This document shows positions 48,343 through 57,278 of a stretch of 64,000 bases of DNA, in pieces (position 1 is the stretch's first letter; each line of letters opens with the position of its first letter). Source of the stretch: Candidatus Mediterraneibacter guildfordensis (GTDB lineage Bacteria; Bacillota; Clostridia; Lachnospirales; Lachnospiraceae); NCBI GenBank assembly GCA_019112735.1, contig DXIS01000022.1:30220-94219 (forward strand), read 5' to 3'. The translations under genes were made by a program, and so were the position numbers. The notes beneath the pieces were generated by a model, which was not told the DNA's origin, ran no database searches, and was given only the letters and a program-made list of their open reading frames with translations.

Positions 48343-48840
48343 ATGGCTGAAGAAACGAAAAACACGACAGAAGCACAGGCTGTATCTGAATCAAGGACCG
48401 AGATCATCCACATGGTGCGCCCGAACCATCTGAACGGAGCCGGCCGGCTCTTCGGCGGCGCCCTCATGCAGTGGCTCGACGAGGCCGCAGGCACGGTGGC
48501 CATGCGGCACGCCCACTGCAATGTGATCACCGCCTCCGTAGACAATCTGCGGTTCATCCGCGGCGCCTACAACGGCGAGATCATCGTCATCATCGGCAAG
48601 GTCATCTATGTGGGGCGCACCTCCATGGAAGTGCGTCTTGATACGTATGTGGAGCATCTTGAGAACGGAATGCGCCAGCCCATCAACCGGGCTTACTTTA
48701 CCATGGTCGCCATGGATGAAAACGACCAGCCGAGGACCGTGCCCCGCCTGATCCTGGAGACCGAATCAGACCGGGCCGACTGGGAGGCCGCCGAGAAACG
48801 CCGTGAGATGCGCATGCGGAGAAAGGAAGAGGGCTTCTGA
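48343..48840 (+). CDS. Acyl-CoA thioesterase, YciA-type hotdog
   Basis: A 165-residue hotdog-fold thioesterase. The NHLNGAGRLFGGALMQWLDEAAG stretch (28-50) has the Asn and Asp (D46) of the active site in the YciA/ACOT group. It cleaves acyl-CoA to free acid and CoA; chain preference is not visible. The C-terminal tail is charged (RREMRMRRKEEG). ACGGAG precedes the start. The truA-like gene begins two bases after its stop. Confidence 0.92.
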   Translation: MAEETKNTTEAQAVSESRTEIIHMVRPNHLNGAGRLFGGALMQWLDEAAGTVAMRHAHCNVITASVDNLRFIRGAYNGEIIVIIGKVIYVGRTSMEVRLDTYVEHLENGMRQPINRAYFTMVAMDENDQPRTVPRLILETESDRADWEAAEKRREMRMRRKEEGF

Positions 48841-48841
48841 C

Positions 48842-49588
48842 ATGCAGAACATCAAACTCACGCTCCAGTACGACGGCACGCGGTATGCCGGCTGGCAAAA
48901 GCCTGAGAAAGAAGGCCGGGACAGGGCCGCCCGGACCGCCTCCGCAAAGCTTCAGTCCACCCTCGGACGGATCACCGGGGAAATCCCGGAGCTGTATGCC
49001 GGAGCCCGGACCGAACCCGGCGTCCACGCCCTGGAACAGACGGTCAGCTTCTGCACCGGATCCACCCTCTCTCCGGCAGAACTAAAGAAGGCGCTGAACG
49101 GGGCCCTGCCCATGGATATAGCCGTCCGCTCCGCCCTGCCGGCACCGGAGCGTTTTCGCGCCGACTTAAACGCCCGGGCGCGCACTTATCAGTACCGGAT
49201 CTGCACCGCACCCGTCTGCGATCCATTTACCGCGGCATTTACCGCGCACATCTTCCCTGCCCCGGCCCGTTCCGCCATGCAGGAGGGCGCGGCATTTCTC
49301 ATCGGGAAGCATGATTTCCGGAACTTCTGCGGCGTCCGGAAGAAGAAAGGAACTGTTAAAGAGATTCTGGACATCTCCATCACGAAAGCCGGGCCGGATC
49401 TTCTGCTCATCGAACTGACGGCGGACGACTTTCTCTACCGCATGCCCGCCCTCATCATCGGCACCCTGCTGGAGATCGGACAAGGCAGACGCAGGCCGGA
49501 CTGCATCAAAGCTATTTTTGAAGACACAGAAAAAGCAGGCGCCCCCTGCGAGACAAAGGGCCTCCTGCTTAAATCCATATCTTATTAA
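48842..49588 (+). CDS. truA: TruA-like tRNA pseudouridine synthase with Asp-to-Glu at the active site
   Basis: A 248-residue member of the TruA family, which makes pseudouridine 38-40 in the tRNA anticodon arm. The N-terminal LTLQYDGTRYAGWQ and the C-terminal FLYRMPALIIGTLLEIGQG blocks are standard. The catalytic Asp of GRTDAGVHA is here Glu58 in GARTEPGVHA (codon GAA at 49013-49015). In this superfamily the Asp is the nucleophile and mutation to Glu usually inactivates, so this is either an inactive paralogue or one with a changed role. The start is ATG just past the thioesterase stop. Confidence 0.85.
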   Translation: MQNIKLTLQYDGTRYAGWQKPEKEGRDRAARTASAKLQSTLGRITGEIPELYAGARTEPGVHALEQTVSFCTGSTLSPAELKKALNGALPMDIAVRSALPAPERFRADLNARARTYQYRICTAPVCDPFTAAFTAHIFPAPARSAMQEGAAFLIGKHDFRNFCGVRKKKGTVKEILDISITKAGPDLLLIELTADDFLYRMPALIIGTLLEIGQGRRRPDCIKAIFEDTEKAGAPCETKGLLLKSISY

Positions 49589-49590
49589 GT

Positions 49591-51636
49591 TTACATAAAC
49601 AGCCCGGCCACATGGAAGGCGATGAAGCTCATCACCCAGGCAACAGCCAGCTGGAAGAGCACGATGCCGCATGTCAGCTTCGCGCTGCCCACTTCCCGGC
49701 GGATCGTCGCGATCGTCGCGGTACAGGGCACATACAGCAGGCAGAAGACCATGAGCGCGTAGGCATTGGCCGCGCCGAATCCCATGGATGCAAGAACTGC
49801 CACGAAACTGTCCATCCCGTGGGCCGTGGTAATATTCTGGATGCCGAAAAGCACGCTGCAGCTCGACACCACCACTTCTTTTGCCGCGATGCCGGAGATA
49901 AGTGCAACCACGATCTGCCAGTATCCCAGGCCCAGCGGCTCAAAGAACGGCACGATCAGCTTTCCGACCATGGAGCCGAAGCTGTCGCTGATATCCGTCA
50001 CATATCCCGTTGTTCCGAAGTTCAGAAGCGCCCACATGATAATGGACGCAAGGAAGATAACGGTTCCCGCTTTCGTCAGGTAATCTTTTACTTTCTCCCA
50101 CACATAGACCGCGATCGTCCGGGCATTCGGCGCCTTGTATTCCGGAAGCTCGATCAGGAGCGCATGTTCCGCACGGCTTCCGTCAACTTTGGAAATGATA
50201 AACGCCGTCAGGATCGCCACCACGATGCCGAGCAGGTACATGGAGTAGCAGGCGATCATGGCATGCTCTCCGAAGAACATGGACGAGAACAGCACATAGA
50301 TTGGGAGCCTTGCGCTGCACGACATAAACGGCGTTACCAGGATCGTCTTCAGCCGGTCTTTGCGGTGCTCCAGCGCCCGGGACGCCATGATCGCCGGCAC
50401 CGAGCATCCGAATCCCAGCAGCATCGGCAGGAAGGCCCTGCCGGACAGGCCCAGCTGGCTCATAATATCATCCATGACATAGGCCACCCTCGCCATATAT
50501 CCGCTGTCCTCCAGGAAGGCCAGCGCCAGGAAAAGGATGAAGATATTCGGCAGGAAGGTCAGGATGCCGCCCACGCCGGAAATGATCCCGTCCACCAGCA
50601 GCGACCGGATCACCGGGGAAACGCCCGCACTCTCCAGAAAGCCGCCTACGGTCTGCGTCAGCATGTCCAGCCCGATCTCAAAATAGCCCTTCAGCCAGTC
50701 GCCTACCGTAAAGGTCAGGAAGAAGACCAGCGCCATGATCAGCAGGAAGATCGGAAGTCCCAGCCATTTGCCGGTCATATACCGGTCCACATGCTCCGTG
50801 CGCTCCGCCTTCTCGCTCTTATTTACCAGGACCTCATCGATCACCTCTTCGATAAAGTCGTATTTCTCATTAATGATATCCTTCTCGTAGCTCCGGTCCA
50901 CGATTCCCTCTGTATCCACCGGATGCCGCTTCAGGACTGTCTCATCCTGCTCCAGCACCTTGATCGCATGCCAGCGCATATTTTTCATCTCCGGCTCGCT
51001 GGAGCGGAACTGCTCGATGATGGCGTCGATCTTGTCCTCGATGACGTCATCGTACACCATGGCATACTCGCTGTGGTGATTGTGCTTATGCCCCGTCTTC
51101 TCCGCATGATGATGGATAAACGGTCCCTGCTTCGCATATTCCTTGTGATGGGTGACTGCATGCATGAGGATCTCCAGGCCGCTGCGTTTGCGCGCCGACA
51201 CCGGGATCGCCGGGATGCCCAGCATCTCCGGGAGACGGTGCAGGTCGATCTCCATGCCCCGCTCTTCCACCACGTCCATCATATTAAGCGCCAGCACCAC
51301 CGGCTTGCCAAGCTCGATGAGCTGCAGCGTCAGGTACAGATTCCGCTCCAGGCAGGACGCATCCACCACATCCACGATCACATCCACCTCATCGCTCATA
51401 ATGCACTCGCGGGACACCTTCTCCTCCATCGTATAGGAGGTCAGGCTGTAGATGCCCGGAAGGTCGATGAGCTTGAACTCCTGTCCCTTGTAAGTCGTCC
51501 GGCCTTCTTTCTTCTCCACGGTCACGCCCGGCCAGTTCGCCACTTTCAGATTCGCCCCCGTGTAGGCGTTGAACAGCGTTGTCTTTCCGCAGTTCGGGTT
51601 GCCGATGAACCCGACGTTGATCACCTTTCCGCTCAT
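49591..51636 (-). CDS. feoB: Ferrous iron transporter FeoB
   Basis: A 681-residue membrane GTPase for Fe(II) uptake. The N-terminal G domain has G1 GNPNCGKTT (12-20), G3 DLPG and G4 NMMD, then the GDI helical domain. Between the G domain and the membrane part is a histidine-rich stretch (ten His in residues 159-188) that may bind metal. The eight-span channel part follows with the two Gate motifs and the CSVPAIMASRAL block. It overlaps feoA by four bases; no feoC follows. Confidence 0.97.
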   Translation of the reverse strand: MSGKVINVGFIGNPNCGKTTLFNAYTGANLKVANWPGVTVEKKEGRTTYKGQEFKLIDLPGIYSLTSYTMEEKVSRECIMSDEVDVIVDVVDASCLERNLYLTLQLIELGKPVVLALNMMDVVEERGMEIDLHRLPEMLGIPAIPVSARKRSGLEILMHAVTHHKEYAKQGPFIHHHAEKTGHKHNHHSEYAMVYDDVIEDKIDAIIEQFRSSEPEMKNMRWHAIKVLEQDETVLKRHPVDTEGIVDRSYEKDIINEKYDFIEEVIDEVLVNKSEKAERTEHVDRYMTGKWLGLPIFLLIMALVFFLTFTVGDWLKGYFEIGLDMLTQTVGGFLESAGVSPVIRSLLVDGIISGVGGILTFLPNIFILFLALAFLEDSGYMARVAYVMDDIMSQLGLSGRAFLPMLLGFGCSVPAIMASRALEHRKDRLKTILVTPFMSCSARLPIYVLFSSMFFGEHAMIACYSMYLLGIVVAILTAFIISKVDGSRAEHALLIELPEYKAPNARTIAVYVWEKVKDYLTKAGTVIFLASIIMWALLNFGTTGYVTDISDSFGSMVGKLIVPFFEPLGLGYWQIVVALISGIAAKEVVVSSCSVLFGIQNITTAHGMDSFVAVLASMGFGAANAYALMVFCLLYVPCTATIATIRREVGSAKLTCGIVLFQLAVAWVMSFIAFHVAGLFM

Positions 51637-51860
51637 ACCGCCGCCTCCTTCACAAAAATATTGTCGGCAATGCGGCGGCCGAACGCAAACCGGGTTCCGC
51701 GGAACTTCACGGTCATGGCCCCTTTCTTGTCATTGTTCAGGACCGTGATCTGAGAACCTTCCGTAAGGCCCAGGGCCTCCAGCCGGCGTTCCAGATTCAG
51801 CTCGATCCGGATCTTCTCGACCACGTATGTATGGTTATTCGTTCCTTCTTTTAACGTCAT
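51633..51860 (-). CDS. feoA: FeoA, SH3-like iron transport accessory protein
   Basis: A 75-residue small SH3-like domain protein that supports FeoB. The start is ATG six bases after GATGAGG (17 codons inside the longest frame); a GAGG motif supports it. It contains the LGLTEGSQITVL and VKFRGTRFAFGRRIADNIFV stretches. Transcribed from its own promoter with a metal-operator-like palindrome, it heads the feoAB operon. Confidence 0.93.
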   Translation of the reverse strand: MTLKEGTNNHTYVVEKIRIELNLERRLEALGLTEGSQITVLNNDKKGAMTVKFRGTRFAFGRRIADNIFVKEAAV

Positions 51861-51888
51861 TTCTGCCTCATCCCTTGTATGCATAAAA

Positions 51889-51917
51889 ATACTGTTGATA
51901 AAAATTATCAACAGTAT
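51889..51917 (-). promoter_or_regulatory. Palindromic operator of feoAB, Fur-box-like
   Basis: A perfect 12-base inverted repeat ATACTGTTGATA-N5-TATCAACAGTAT. Its centre GATAAAAATTATC differs from the Fur core GATAATNATTATC at one defined position. It begins at the -10 and covers the start point, so binding should block transcription. Confidence 0.72.
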
Positions 51918-51944
51918 TATATAGTTTCATATAAAAGAAGTCAA
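51916..51944 (-). promoter_or_regulatory. feoAB promoter
   Basis: Minus strand: TTGACT (51939-51944), 17-bp spacer, TATAAT (51916-51921). The -35 begins one base past the bile salt hydrolase stop. Confidence 0.9.
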
Positions 51945-52901
51945 TTACAGCAGAAGCAATTCCGCCCCTTCAAGATCCGCGTCATGCAGATCCGCCCTTC
52001 TGATCCGGCTGTCATCATAGGTTTTGTAATAATACACCCCGGTCCGCGCATTGGCACAGCAGGAGTAGGTCGTAATATCATAGGTTCCCTGCTCCGTGAC
52101 CACAGAACCACGCACCATGGCCACACTGTCCAGAATGTGGAAGAACTGGGACACGTTCGCCTCTTCCGTCCGGTCAGACACGGAATTCCATTTCAGGAAC
52201 GCCGCACGCACAAATCTCGAAACCGAAGACGCATCTCCCGGCAGCCCCACCGCGCCCATGCCCTGGGCGAAAGGCTTCAGCTCCACGCCGTCCGCGAACC
52301 GGTTCTCAGGACTCTCCGCCGTCAGATTCATGTAATTATTGAGATTCATAAGATGAAAATCAAAGGGCGGATTATTCGTCAGCACACCCACCGGATTCTC
52401 GTATATTTTCAGACCTTCCCGGACCTGCTCGATCACCAGGCACCGTTCCTTATCCGCCAGCATCCAGTGGAGCGGCGCCGGCGGCATCTGCTCCGCAAAT
52501 GCGGTGTCCACGATGCACAGCCTGTCCAGATACTCTTCCGCCTCATCCACAGAGGCGCATTTCCCAAGGAACCAGGCGATCATCTCAAAGGAGGCAAGCT
52601 CCAGCCGGTCCGGCGCATCCCCGGCTGAGCCAGACGCGTCCCGGTAAAATGCATTTCCCGGGAAATTCAGTCCCGCCATGGCAAGCCCCTTCTCGTTCAC
52701 CGCCTCCGCATAGAGCGGGAAGACCGGACTGGCCGACGCCATGCCGATCATGGCATAGTGCCGCTCCAGAGCTTCCGCGTGGCGGAAAGGCAGCGGGAAA
52801 TTCCGCGGGGTGATGACCACGGTTTCCCCGAAGGAACAGTCCAGATCAAGGTTGCGGCCAAAGTAGAAATCGCCGTTGTTATAAGTAATGCAGGTACACA
52901 T
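51945..52901 (-). CDS. bsh: Choloylglycine hydrolase (bile salt hydrolase)
   Basis: An Ntn-fold hydrolase that removes taurine or glycine from conjugated bile acids. It has 318 residues; Met1 is removed to expose Cys2 as nucleophile. Active-site and substrate residues by position: Cys2, Arg16, Asp19, Asp21, Asn79 (GLNFPG), Asn176 (LTNNP) and Arg229. The GMGAVGLPGDASSVSRFVRA block is typical of bile salt hydrolases rather than penicillin V acylases. No signal peptide, so cytoplasmic. AAAGGAGG precedes the start. It is transcribed into the feoAB promoter. Confidence 0.9.
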   Translation of the reverse strand: MCTCITYNNGDFYFGRNLDLDCSFGETVVITPRNFPLPFRHAEALERHYAMIGMASASPVFPLYAEAVNEKGLAMAGLNFPGNAFYRDASGSAGDAPDRLELASFEMIAWFLGKCASVDEAEEYLDRLCIVDTAFAEQMPPAPLHWMLADKERCLVIEQVREGLKIYENPVGVLTNNPPFDFHLMNLNNYMNLTAESPENRFADGVELKPFAQGMGAVGLPGDASSVSRFVRAAFLKWNSVSDRTEEANVSQFFHILDSVAMVRGSVVTEQGTYDITTYSCCANARTGVYYYKTYDDSRIRRADLHDADLEGAELLLL

Positions 52902-52935
52902 AGGAAAGCCTCCTTTGAACTCATCCTGTCATTTA

Positions 52936-53589
52936 TCATTCCGCATAGCTCAGATAATATTCCGCGAACTGCCTGAGTGCGTCTGTATTCTCCGATTTCA
53001 CAAACGCCCCGGCATATACCGGTTCATATGAGACGATCCCGTAAGAATCCCATCTGGTGCTCCGGGAAAGATCCAGCTTCCCGTCTGTAAAACAGGATTC
53101 ATATTTTTCATATTCTTCTCCCAGGATCTCCTTCCAGTCTGTAAACGCCCCCTGGGCATCATAGCTGTCATAGAGTTCTTCCCCGCATATCATCACATCC
53201 AGTGTTCCGGCTCCGATCACCGTGGCCCGCTTCATCGCAGACGCAGAATCCTCGTCCGAGCTGAGTGCCGTATCGATAGCTATAACTTCATTTTCATCGC
53301 CGGTCCCAAGCAGTTCTAAAAGGTCATTCTTAAACGCTTCCTGCCCATCGACCGTATCCAGTTCTGCGTCAAATACGCCCACAGAAAGCAGCTCTTCTCT
53401 CTGCATGTTATGATAGATCTGTACGCCCTGCCAGATTACAACAACAAAGACCACCAGTATAAAAAACCAGACCTTATAATACGTCCAGAGATATCCTGCC
53501 TTCTCCCCAAGGCTCATCCCCCGCAGTTTCTCAAATTCCGCCTGCCACTTTTCTTTTGGCGTCATATCAGATTCATATTTTTGCTTCAT
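52936..53589 (-). CDS. Membrane-anchored extracytoplasmic protein, unknown
   Basis: A 217-residue protein: a charged N-terminus (PKEKWQAEFEKLRGMSLGEK), one membrane span at about 38-57, then an outside domain of about 155 residues. The domain alternates helix and strand and ends in alternating aromatic and acidic residues, resembling a small periplasmic-binding fold, but I did not identify a family. AGGAGAC precedes the chosen start (22 codons inside the longest frame). It is 34 bases upstream of the bsh gene on the same strand. Confidence 0.72.
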   Translation of the reverse strand: MKQKYESDMTPKEKWQAEFEKLRGMSLGEKAGYLWTYYKVWFFILVVFVVVIWQGVQIYHNMQREELLSVGVFDAELDTVDGQEAFKNDLLELLGTGDENEVIAIDTALSSDEDSASAMKRATVIGAGTLDVMICGEELYDSYDAQGAFTDWKEILGEEYEKYESCFTDGKLDLSRSTRWDSYGIVSYEPVYAGAFVKSENTDALRQFAEYYLSYAE

Positions 53590-53707
53590 TTCTGCAGTCT
53601 CCTTCTTCTGTAGTTGTTTCTTCACATAGCGCGGTACATTATTCTTTACTATCACACAAAAAAAGGATAATTACAACCTGTTTGCTAAAATATTATATAT
53701 CTGCATA

Positions 53708-56482
53708 TCATTTCTCTCGGTCCCTCTCCACTTTGCACATCCTCCATGCCGTCACCCCGTTTATCACGACCAGCCCGCCGATCAGAAGCAGCATCTCCGG
53801 CACCGGCCAGTTGAATACAAAATAAGAAAGCTTCTGCTCCATATAATACCGGACCGGCAGGAATGCCGCCATCCCCGCAGTCAGCAGGAGCCCGGTCGTG
53901 AACAGACAGTAATAAGCGCCTTCATCCGCGATCAGCTTCCTTTTCTGTCTCTGCGTCATGCCGATGCTTTCCATGATATCCAGTTCCCGCTTCCTGGCCA
54001 GGAAGCCTGTCACCATGATATTGAAATAATTGGTAAAGCCGGCCAGCAGAAGCACGGCGCTGATGCTTCCCAGGATCATCCGGCTGCCCCGGATATAGGA
54101 AGACGCCTCGCTCATCAGATCGGATTTACTGATGCAGAAGATCCCGGCCTCCCCGCTTCCTTCTTCCTCAAAGGATGTTTCCGTCATCCGGCTCCGCTCC
54201 TGGTTCTCTTCCGAAATGATCCTCTGGACCGCAGCGTTTACCACCGGCTCTTTTCCCGGATCAGCCGTCAGTTCCATATACAGTGTCTTCTTTTCGGTGG
54301 GTATGTTCGCAAATCCTTTTTCGCTGATCAGAAAATACAGGCTTCCTTCTGCCCCGTGCCAGGTCTGCCGGATATCCGGAAAACCATCCATCCGGTTGTC
54401 AAGATAACCGCTCAGGGTAAACGCTTCCGACTGCTTCATGGAAAAGTCCCCCGTTTTCTCCTGCTCCGTCCGTTCCTTTGCTGTCATGCGGTTCCATCGG
54501 ATCCGGTCTTCCCTCGACAGCATCGTCTTAAAGTATACCGGCTCTCCCACGCTTTCCTGAGCCAGTTTCTCCTGCGCAGGGGACAAGACATGGTCATGAA
54601 GGAGCAGGACGCCTGTGCCGTTCTCGAGAGAATCCATATCAACCGCAAGATCATTTTTGTCCACAAATTTTTTCAGGGACCGGATCTCCTCTTCTTTCAA
54701 AATCTGCACCACATCCGGCGCCCACGTTTCGATCATTTCATGGTCATCTGCATCTTCATGCGAGATATTTTTTTCAAGGGGCCGGATCCCTTTTCTGGAA
54801 ATCACTGTATAGAGGTATGCGCCCTCCATGATATAGGACTCTTCCGGCCTCACCCCATCCAGATCCATCAATTCGTCTCTGACATCGGCGAAGATCGGCG
54901 AGAACTCATCATAATCATTATCGTACAGGAGATCAAAGCCGGAGCCTTCTGTCAGCATCGGGTCCTGACCGGCGTCCCGCGTCTTATATTCCTCACCGTA
55001 TCCATGCTCACGGCCGTAGCCGCCGAACTGCCCGGCGATCAGGAAGTCGGGGCGCTGTTCAATTACATGGGCATAATCGCTCCCCGAAGTGATCACCACT
55101 GCCCACAGAAATGTTTCCAGACCAAGGAAAAGGGAAATCACGGTCAGGATGAACCGCTTCCTGTGGCCGGCAGTATTTCTCCTGGCCAGATAGCGCATTT
55201 CCCCGGCCGGGCTCCGTTTCTTTTTTATGAAGACAGAATCTTTTTCCCGGCGTTTCCTGCTGCTGTTCCGGACAGACGCATCTGTATATCCGACGCTCTC
55301 CCGGCAGGACATCCCCACCGTCCTTCTGATCACCCCGGCGGATGCCGCCAGAACGATCCCGTCCGTGAAAAGGATCGCCAGCAGAAGGATCCCCGGATGG
55401 AAAATATGCAGCCCTTCCGTTCCTCCTGTCTTTTCCAGATATTCCCCGCCCAGGACCAATGGGATGATCCCAGCCAGCAAAACAGCGGACAGCGCCGCTC
55501 CGGCCACAGAACCCGGAATGAGGATCCGCCGGATCTGGCTGTAATAGACCTTTGAAAGCTGCTTCTGTGTCGCGCCGATCGTATTCAGAAGCCCCAGCTG
55601 CCGGATATCACCCGCCATGGAAATCTGCAGTACATTGTGGCACAGGAAGAAAATGCCGCACAAAACGATGACCGTTCCAAGGGCCGCCATCCCGTAGCCG
55701 CCCATCATGCCCGACACAGCCTGATACGCCGCTGTGTCGCTTACTGTAATCTTCTGGCCCGAATCGCTCATTTGCAGATCTTCATACAGGCGGGTTTCCG
55801 TTTCCTGCCAGTCCAGCCGGTCTGCCTGCCGGAAGATCAGGTCTGCCTCTTCATCGGGCCGGATCCCCCAGTCACTCAGCTTTTTCTCCGAGACATACCC
55901 CGGCACAGCCTCCCCGCCGTGATCGGTAAACCATCCGCTCAGCCGGAACGTTTCTTCTGAGCTTTGAAAAAGGCCATAATAAACCCGCAGAGAAATCTCC
56001 ATTCCCTCCTCAGGATCTGTAATCCCCAGGGTTTTCAGCGCACGCCCGGACAGCATGATCTCCTGTGCCTGCTCCGGGTAGTTTCCATGGACTTCCGTAT
56101 AGGCCGGGCGAAGAAGCTTCTCCCAGGCGTCCGCATCCGCCCACCGGATTGAACACACCGCCTCTTCGGTCTCCGCCGGTCCCACGGTCACGCATCTTCC
56201 GGCCTGCCTGATATATCCTGCTGCCTTAAGCGCTGCATACTGGGATGCATTTCCATCTTCCACGACTCCGGACGCTGCCGTCCCGGCTGTCCGGATGGCA
56301 TTCAGCTCTTCTGCCCGGATCTTCCCGCGGGTGATCCCGAACACCATCGTCAGGGCGACGATGCACAGGATCACGGTTCCAAGAAGGATCCGGTTTCTTC
56401 CCCTGGCAGTTCCGGCATACCGAAAGGAAAGAAGGCGGATCACACCGCGGGTATCATTGGGGGTAAATTCTCTTCTGCGCAT
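53708..56482 (-). CDS. Large FtsX-like ABC permease
   Basis: A 924-residue permease of the MacB/FtsX (DUF214) type. The N-terminal membrane span (about 30-50) and an extracellular domain, then a three-span block at about 268-395, a cytoplasmic stretch rich in Arg/Lys, another span near 455 with a large extracellular domain, and a C-terminal three-span block at about 800-910. Two FtsX repeats in one chain are usual for exporters of bacteriocin-resistance systems. It begins three bases after the ATPase stop. Charge and length match a bacitracin/lantibiotic-type exporter; the substrate is not visible. Confidence 0.9.
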   Translation of the reverse strand: MRRREFTPNDTRGVIRLLSFRYAGTARGRNRILLGTVILCIVALTMVFGITRGKIRAEELNAIRTAGTAASGVVEDGNASQYAALKAAGYIRQAGRCVTVGPAETEEAVCSIRWADADAWEKLLRPAYTEVHGNYPEQAQEIMLSGRALKTLGITDPEEGMEISLRVYYGLFQSSEETFRLSGWFTDHGGEAVPGYVSEKKLSDWGIRPDEEADLIFRQADRLDWQETETRLYEDLQMSDSGQKITVSDTAAYQAVSGMMGGYGMAALGTVIVLCGIFFLCHNVLQISMAGDIRQLGLLNTIGATQKQLSKVYYSQIRRILIPGSVAGAALSAVLLAGIIPLVLGGEYLEKTGGTEGLHIFHPGILLLAILFTDGIVLAASAGVIRRTVGMSCRESVGYTDASVRNSSRKRREKDSVFIKKKRSPAGEMRYLARRNTAGHRKRFILTVISLFLGLETFLWAVVITSGSDYAHVIEQRPDFLIAGQFGGYGREHGYGEEYKTRDAGQDPMLTEGSGFDLLYDNDYDEFSPIFADVRDELMDLDGVRPEESYIMEGAYLYTVISRKGIRPLEKNISHEDADDHEMIETWAPDVVQILKEEEIRSLKKFVDKNDLAVDMDSLENGTGVLLLHDHVLSPAQEKLAQESVGEPVYFKTMLSREDRIRWNRMTAKERTEQEKTGDFSMKQSEAFTLSGYLDNRMDGFPDIRQTWHGAEGSLYFLISEKGFANIPTEKKTLYMELTADPGKEPVVNAAVQRIISEENQERSRMTETSFEEEGSGEAGIFCISKSDLMSEASSYIRGSRMILGSISAVLLLAGFTNYFNIMVTGFLARKRELDIMESIGMTQRQKRKLIADEGAYYCLFTTGLLLTAGMAAFLPVRYYMEQKLSYFVFNWPVPEMLLLIGGLVVINGVTAWRMCKVERDREK

Positions 56483-56485
56483 CGT

Positions 56486-57178
56486 CTACCCCTCCTGTCC
56501 CGCATCCCTGCCGTCACTGCAGATACGCCCGTCCGAAATGCGGATGATCCGGTCCGCCATCTGCGCCACCGCCTCCTGATGCGTGACCGCGATAACCGTC
56601 TGGCGAAACCGGGACGCGCAGGACCGCAGAAGTCCGGTCACTTCCATCCCGGTAACCGAATCCAGACTGCCGGTAAACTCATCTGCCAGAAGGACAGCCG
56701 GACGGGGAAGCATGGCTCTTGCGATGGCCGTTCTCTGCTGCTGCCCGCCCGAAAGCGTGCCCGGCAGCCTGTCCAGCTTATCTGCCAGCCCCAGAAGGTG
56801 TGTGATCTCCTCAAAAAGGCACTCATCCACTCCCTGTCCGTCCAGCCTGAGCGGAAGGACAATATTTTCATAAACAGAAAGAGACGGGATCAGATTGTAC
56901 TGCTGAAAGACAAATCCGATATTCCGTCTCCGAAATACGGTACGCTCCTCCCGGTCCATATCCTTCAGGCTGCTCCCCCGGATCCAGACCCCGCCGGAAT
57001 CCGGCACGTCCAGGCCGCCCAGCATATTCAGAAGCGTGGTCTTGCCGCTGCCCGAAGTCCCGACCACCGCGAGGAACTCCCCTTCCTCTGCCGTCAGCGA
57101 GACGCCGTCCAGCGCGCGGACTTCATACGTATCCGTACTATAATATTTCTTCAGATTTACTGCCGTTACCATATCCAT
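56486..57178 (-). CDS. ABC ATPase of the FtsX-like exporter
   Basis: A 230-residue MacB/LolD-type ATPase. Walker A GTSGSGKTT (about 39-47), Q-loop FVFQQYNLIP, signature LSGGQQQRTAIARA, Walker B VLLADEFTGSLD (Phe replaces the usual Pro), H-loop VTHQE. A GGGGAG site precedes the start. It is cotranscribed with the large permease and lies 100 bases from the histidine kinase gene, so it may read from the same operon. Confidence 0.93.
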   Translation of the reverse strand: MDMVTAVNLKKYYSTDTYEVRALDGVSLTAEEGEFLAVVGTSGSGKTTLLNMLGGLDVPDSGGVWIRGSSLKDMDREERTVFRRRNIGFVFQQYNLIPSLSVYENIVLPLRLDGQGVDECLFEEITHLLGLADKLDRLPGTLSGGQQQRTAIARAMLPRPAVLLADEFTGSLDSVTGMEVTGLLRSCASRFRQTVIAVTHQEAVAQMADRIIRISDGRICSDGRDAGQEG

Positions 57179-57278
57179 AGCTGATCTCCCCGTTCATGTT
57201 TTTTTCTCAGTATACACAGCAAATCTTACAAAGTACTGACAACATGGTGACTGTTCACCGTCCCTGACGCCGCGGGCT

